Below, one piece after another: positions 8,101 to 9,821 of a stretch of DNA of 9,821 bases (its first letter is position 1; each line of letters starts with the position of its first letter). The notes under the pieces are model-generated. The model had not been told where the DNA came from and did no database searches. It saw only the letters and a program-made list of their open reading frames with translations. The translations under genes and the position numbers were made by a program. Origin of the DNA: Propionibacteriaceae bacterium UBA6238 (GTDB lineage Bacteria > Actinomycetota > Actinomycetes > Propionibacteriales > Propionibacteriaceae); assembly GCA_002441465.1 (NCBI GenBank), contig DJWE01000082.1, forward strand, positions 1,969 to 11,789, given 5' to 3'.

Positions 8101-8388
8101 CACGCGTACCGTGCGGTAGGCATCGATCGTGGCCGACCGGGTCTGGATGACCATGCCTTCGGTGACTGGGGTGATGCACGACTTCACCTCGCGATGATCG
8201 TCGCCCACCTCGACCACGCACAGGCCGCAGTTGCCGTTCGCCCGCTCGAGCCGGACGTCGTTGCACAGCGAGGGAACCTCGATTCCCTCCTTCTGCAGGG
8301 CGGTGAGAATCGTCAGCCCCGACTCGACCTCGACGTCGCGTCCGTCGACTGTGATGGCAACGCGAGTGCGTTCGGACAACTCCTGCAT
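5194..8388 (-). CDS. Multidomain [FeFe]-hydrogenase fused to a GltD/NfnL-like NAD(P)H:flavin module
   Basis: The 1064-residue protein probably couples H2 oxidation or evolution to an NAD(P)H pool in the cytosol. Domains in order: NuoG-like [2Fe-2S] ferredoxin (C42, C54, C57, C71); GltD-type Fe-S domain (C101, C107, C111, C115, C150, C154, C158, C162); FAD-binding GAGPSG (207-212) and NAD(P)-binding GGGNTAID (337-344) with YRRTRDEMPA (361-370), whose arginines suggest NADPH; second FAD motif AGGDC (479-483); linker with extra cysteines (C519, C522, C577, C580, C582, C588); 2[4Fe-4S] module (C627/630/633/637 and C670/673/676/680); H-cluster domain with TSCCPGW (776-782), VPCLAKKYE (832-840) and MACPGGC (978-984); small-subunit domain ending near LLHTSY (1043-1048). 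All four H-cluster cysteines and the proton-relay cysteine (C778) are kept. The ATG at 8388 follows GGGGAGG (8394-8400). As I recall the HydDB scheme, it resembles the glutamate-synthase-linked group A2. It shows no signal peptide and requires maturases that are not in this window. Confidence 0.93.
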   Translation of the reverse strand: MQELSERTRVAITVDGRDVEVESGLTILTALQKEGIEVPSLCNDVRLERANGNCGLCVVEVGDDHREVKSCITPVTEGMVIQTRSATIDAYRTVRVEQLLCDHNADCEPPCQQTCPAHIDIQRYLALVADGNFEAAVRVIKDRNPFPSACGRVCPHTCEAQCRRNLVDSAVAINNVKRFAADWDLSREQPWLPTLTRPTGKRIAVVGAGPSGLSAAFYAAVSGHDVTVFEAMPHPGGMMRYGIPEYRLPKAVLDAEIATITALGVRIVCNKALGTHLHLEDLQHDFDAVYLAIGSWTATPMNLPGENSEGVWTGIGYLREVTKGTDPDPGETVVVVGGGNTAIDCARTAVRRGAKKVVLLYRRTRDEMPAQPHEVTDAEAEGVELRFLAAPTSITRGPDGLVLRCMEMVLGEPDRSGRRRPVPVDGSDFTIDASLIIGAIGQSTNTQFLYNDLPVRLNKWGDIEIDGSTMEASESKVFAGGDCVTGPATVIEAVAAGRRAAWAMDQFVTKGYVRGEPACYNCSRGSLEDLPRDEFEARPRLFRHDLPAEPIAERVTDFREVDLGYTAQDARAEAARCMKCGCKERFVCDLRQVATKASVTYVAPLHVRPHSLIVRDHPFIIRDHNKCISCGRCVAACAEIEGPGVLAFQFRAGQLTVGTHDGRPLIETDCVSCGQCVTACPCGALDYVRERPEVFHAINDPTKVVVGFVAPAPRSVIAAQYGKTPAEASPFVAGLMRAIGFDKVFDFSFAADLTIMEETTEFLNRVANGGVMPQFTSCCPGWVNLVEKRYPELIPHLSSCKSPQQMMGTTVKTHFAQTYGISLDDLYVVSIVPCLAKKYEAARPEFATEGIRDVDAVVTTSEFIEMMNMVRLDPKQVQPDRFDDPYSRVTGAGVIFGASGGVAEAALRMAVEQLTGEAQPDHLEFQAVRGLQGMKEATITAGGKTVRVAVVSGLGNATPLVERVVAGEDVGYDLIEIMACPGGCIDGAGNPAPAKVGELRQRTEVLFDIDRTSEYRRSQDNPDIQRLYDDFYGEPNSEKAHHLLHTSYQPYSEKAAVPVTMPIN

Positions 8389-8408
8389 GGCAGCCTCCCC
8401 GATGAGAC

Positions 8409-8422
8409 CAGGCCAGGGCCTG
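8409..8422. promoter_or_regulatory. GC-rich dyad in the hydrogenase 5' region
   Basis: CAGGCC and GGCCTG flank a two-base AG spacer. The element lies 21-34 bases upstream of the hydrogenase ATG and just upstream of its ribosome binding site. It may be a protein-binding site or, with a wider loop, a short mRNA hairpin. Its centre is 32 bp from that of the AT-rich dyad at 8442-8453. No known operator is recognised. Confidence 0.3.
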
Positions 8423-8441
8423 TGGCGGCCCCGGCGACCAG

Positions 8442-8453
8442 ATGTAAGTACAT
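8442..8453. promoter_or_regulatory. AT-rich palindrome ATGTA-AG-TACAT upstream of the hydrogenase, candidate operator
   Basis: A perfect 5-bp inverted repeat with a two-base spacer stands out in otherwise GC-rich DNA, 54-65 bases upstream of the hydrogenase start. This position suits a repressor or activator site. It does not match Rex, FNR/CRP or IscR consensus sites as I know them. A clear - strand promoter was not found around it. Confidence 0.35.
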
Positions 8454-8516
8454 TCTCTCAGAACCAGCGGGTCGGACGGGACTCGATGCCCCTATTGTGG
8501 CCTGAAGAGAAGCATT

Positions 8517-8545
8517 TTGACGCTTGCGGAGCCATCAAGTAGCCT
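8517..8545 (+). promoter_or_regulatory. Housekeeping promoter of the str operon (rpsL-rpsG-fusA)
   Basis: TTGACG (8517-8522) and TAGCCT (8540-8545) are separated by exactly 17 bases, an excellent match to the principal-sigma-factor promoter of high-GC actinobacteria. Transcription would start near 8552, giving a leader of about 130 bases before the rpsL GTG. It lies in the divergent region shared with the hydrogenase gene. Confidence 0.8.
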
Positions 8546-8555
8546 TGACCGTTGT

Positions 8556-8571
8556 GTTCGGGCGACCGAAC
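8556..8571 (+). other. 5' leader hairpin with GNRA tetraloop
   Basis: GTTCGG and CCGAAC form a perfect 6-bp stem closed by GCGA, a stable GNRA-type tetraloop. It begins only a few bases after the predicted transcription start of the str operon, a place where a stem can protect the 5' end of an mRNA. The role is inferred. Confidence 0.45.
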
Positions 8572-8622
8572 CATGCGTGCGTGCGCCGCGTCCGGTCCCG
8601 ACTCTTCGATCTGGCTCGCAGA

Positions 8623-8655
8623 GCGGGGGCTGGTGGCGCTCGGCGCGCGCCCCGC
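8623..8655 (+). other. Second hairpin in the rpsL leader
   Basis: GCGGGG (8623-8628) pairs with CCCCGC (8650-8655). The enclosed loop can form a small inner stem GCGC-TCG-GCGC (8636-8646). It ends about 10 bases before the purine-rich ribosome-binding region GGAAAGAG (8666-8673). It could influence translation or act as an attenuator, but GC-rich DNA forms such stems easily. Confidence 0.3.
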
Positions 8656-8683
8656 CAACCTCAACGGAAAGAGATACCAGCCG

Positions 8684-9055
8684 GTGCCCACTATCCAGCA
8701 GTTGGTCCGCAAGGGCCGCACGGACAAGGTCAGCAAGAACAAGACTCCTGCGCTGAAGGGTTCTCCGCAGCGCCGTGGAGTGTGCACCCGCGTGTACACG
8801 ACCACCCCGAAGAAGCCGAACTCGGCGCTGCGCAAGGTCGCCCGCGTCCGGCTCTCCTCCGGTGTCGAGGTCACGGCCTACATCCCCGGCGTCGGTCACA
8901 ACCTGCAGGAGCACTCGATGGTGCTGGTCCGCGGTGGTCGTGTGAAGGACCTCCCGGGCGTCCGCTACAAGATCATCCGCGGCTCCCTGGATACCCAGGG
9001 GGTCAAGAACCGCAAGCAGGCCCGCAGCCGCTACGGTGCGAAGAAGGAGAAGTAA
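8684..9055 (+). CDS. rpsL: 30S ribosomal protein S12
   Basis: The 123-residue product is the decoding-centre protein S12 of the small subunit. The GTG at 8684 gives the conserved MPTIQQLVRKGR. The frame is open further upstream, but an extension would not match the family, whose members begin here. A purine stretch GGAAAGAG (8666-8673) serves as the ribosome binding site. TTTPKKPNSALRKVARVRLS and GRVKDLPGVRYK are diagnostic. Lysines K43 and K88, the usual streptomycin-resistance positions, are wild type. D89, the residue methylthiolated by RimO in some bacteria, is present. The stop TAA overlaps the rpsG ATG by one base. It is the first gene of the str operon. Confidence 0.98.
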   Translation: MPTIQQLVRKGRTDKVSKNKTPALKGSPQRRGVCTRVYTTTPKKPNSALRKVARVRLSSGVEVTAYIPGVGHNLQEHSMVLVRGGRVKDLPGVRYKIIRGSLDTQGVKNRKQARSRYGAKKEK

Positions 9056-9525
9056 TGCCTCGCAAGGGTCCCGCCCCGAAGCGCCCGGTCGTCGTCGATC
9101 CGGTCTACGGCTCGCCGCTGGTTTCCCAGCTGGTCAGCAAGATCTTGCTCGACGGCAAGAAGACCACCGCACAGAGCATTGTCTACGACGCCCTTGAGGG
9201 CACCAGGGCCAAGACCGGCATCGACCCTGTGCAGACCCTCAAGAAGGCGCTGGACAACATCCGCCCCGCGCTTGAGGTGAAGAGCCGCCGTGTCGGTGGT
9301 GCGACCTACCAGGTCCCGGTCGAGGTGAAGCCCGCCCGGGCCAACACCCTCGCCCTGCGCTGGCTGGTCAGCTTCTCTCGGCAGCGCCGCGAGAAGACGA
9401 TGACCGAGCGGCTCATGAACGAGTTGCTGGACGCGTCCAACGGCCTCGGCGCTTCGGTGAAGCGGCGGGAGGACACCCACAAGATGGCTGAGGCGAACCG
9501 CGCGTTTGCCCACTACCGCTGGTGA
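9055..9525 (+). CDS. rpsG: 30S ribosomal protein S7
   Basis: The 156-residue product has the standard length for S7, the assembly-initiating protein of the 30S head, which binds the 3' domain of 16S rRNA. The start MPRKGPAPKR follows AAGGAG (9044-9049) inside rpsL. The signature DPVYGSPLVSQLVSKILLDG (15-34) and the C-terminal segment KMAEANRAFAHYRW are typical. The ATG shares one base with the rpsL stop, so the two are probably translationally coupled. There is no intercistronic spacer like the one in E. coli where S7 binds its own mRNA. Confidence 0.98.
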   Translation: MPRKGPAPKRPVVVDPVYGSPLVSQLVSKILLDGKKTTAQSIVYDALEGTRAKTGIDPVQTLKKALDNIRPALEVKSRRVGGATYQVPVEVKPARANTLALRWLVSFSRQRREKTMTERLMNELLDASNGLGASVKRREDTHKMAEANRAFAHYRW

Positions 9526-9548
9526 CCAGCACCAACGACTGACCCAAC

Positions 9549-9580
9549 GCAGGGCACGGCAGACCCACGCCGTGCCCTGC
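9549..9580 (+). terminator. Strong hairpin between rpsG and fusA (attenuator or processing site)
   Basis: Two perfect 12-base arms, GCAGGGCACGGC (9549-9560) and GCCGTGCCCTGC (9569-9580), enclose an eight-base loop. No T-run follows. It starts 23 bases after the rpsG stop and ends 62 bases before the fusA start. It could be an actinobacterial T-less terminator that partly separates ribosomal-protein from elongation-factor expression, or an mRNA stability or processing stem. The structure is plain; the role is inferred. Confidence 0.6.
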
Positions 9581-9642
9581 ACCCTGACCGGGGCGTCCAT
9601 GACGGGACGTCGACGATGAGTAGAACGGAAGGTTGAGCCCCC

Positions 9643-9821
<179 letters not shown>

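Noticed and set aside
5194..8388. A sensory or non-catalytic [FeFe]-hydrogenase-like protein
   Set aside because: The cysteine used in proton transfer (TSCCPGW) and all four H-cluster cysteines are present, and there is no PAS or other signalling domain, so a catalytic enzyme is more likely.
7270..8505. Second long + strand open frame (411 codons) opposite the hydrogenase N-terminal half
   Set aside because: Same reasoning: no domain or plausible ribosome binding site, and it covers the well-supported ferredoxin and FAD modules of the real gene.
8552..8683. N-terminal extension of S12 from ATG 8552 or 8573
   Set aside because: S12 proteins begin at MPTIQQ, the GTG at 8684 has a suitable upstream purine stretch, and the extension overlaps the predicted transcription start and leader hairpins.
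8389..8683. Rex, FNR or CRP-type operator controlling the hydrogenase
   Set aside because: No TTGTGA-N-TCACAA, TTGAT-N4-ATCAA or TGTGA-N6-TCACA arrangement could be found; only the unassigned dyads remain.
8684..9055. Streptomycin-resistance changes in S12
   Set aside because: K43 and K88 are both wild type.
8524..9525. Frame that would join an upstream extension and rpsG into a 333-residue protein
   Set aside because: Its first part is rpsL read in the wrong frame; only the rpsG portion from 9055 is real.

Overview
The window is high-GC DNA from an actinobacterium. The evidence is the GC-rich codon use, frequent GTG starts, an RpoC without the large trigger-loop insertion of enterobacteria, and the order rpoC ... 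rpsL-rpsG-fusA. The [FeFe]-hydrogenase points to an anaerobic or facultatively fermenting lineage. A Propionibacteriaceae-like host is a reasonable guess, but it is inference.

Layout. Bases 1-2214 are the 3' part of rpoC (RNA polymerase beta'). Ten bases later begins rpiB (2225-2686), a pentose-phosphate isomerase family protein with an E. coli-type cysteine active site. A tightly packed three-gene ABC importer of the nitrate/sulfonate/thiamine-precursor (NitT/TauT, NMT1/THI5-like) class follows: lipoprotein binding protein (2696-3733), permease (3666-4526) and ATPase (4513-5115). These five genes share the + strand, with gaps of 10 bases or less or with overlaps, so they could be read as one transcript from the rpoBC side. 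A weak leaderless-type promoter may add initiation in front of the binding protein.

A 78-base convergent gap with a hairpin separates this block from the main accessory gene: a 1064-residue protein on the - strand (5194-8388). It joins, in one chain, a NuoG-like [2Fe-2S] ferredoxin domain, a GltD/NfnL-like FAD- and NAD(P)H-binding module, a bacterial 2[4Fe-4S] ferredoxin module, an [FeFe]-hydrogenase H-cluster domain and the hydrogenase small-subunit domain. It is probably a soluble NAD(P)H-linked hydrogenase. No maturation genes (hydE, hydF, hydG) are in the window.

The 295-base divergent region 8389-8683 carries two short dyads on the hydrogenase side. On the other side is a consensus-like housekeeping promoter (TTGACG-N17-TAGCCT) for the str operon, followed by a structured leader. 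rpsL (8684-9055) and rpsG (9055-9525) overlap by one base. A strong 12-bp hairpin lies between rpsG and fusA (start at 9643, cut by the window end).

The striking point is the setting. About 6.3 kb of accessory metabolism (isomerase, importer, H2 enzyme) lies between two core information-processing blocks, rpoBC and str, that are often close together in bacteria.
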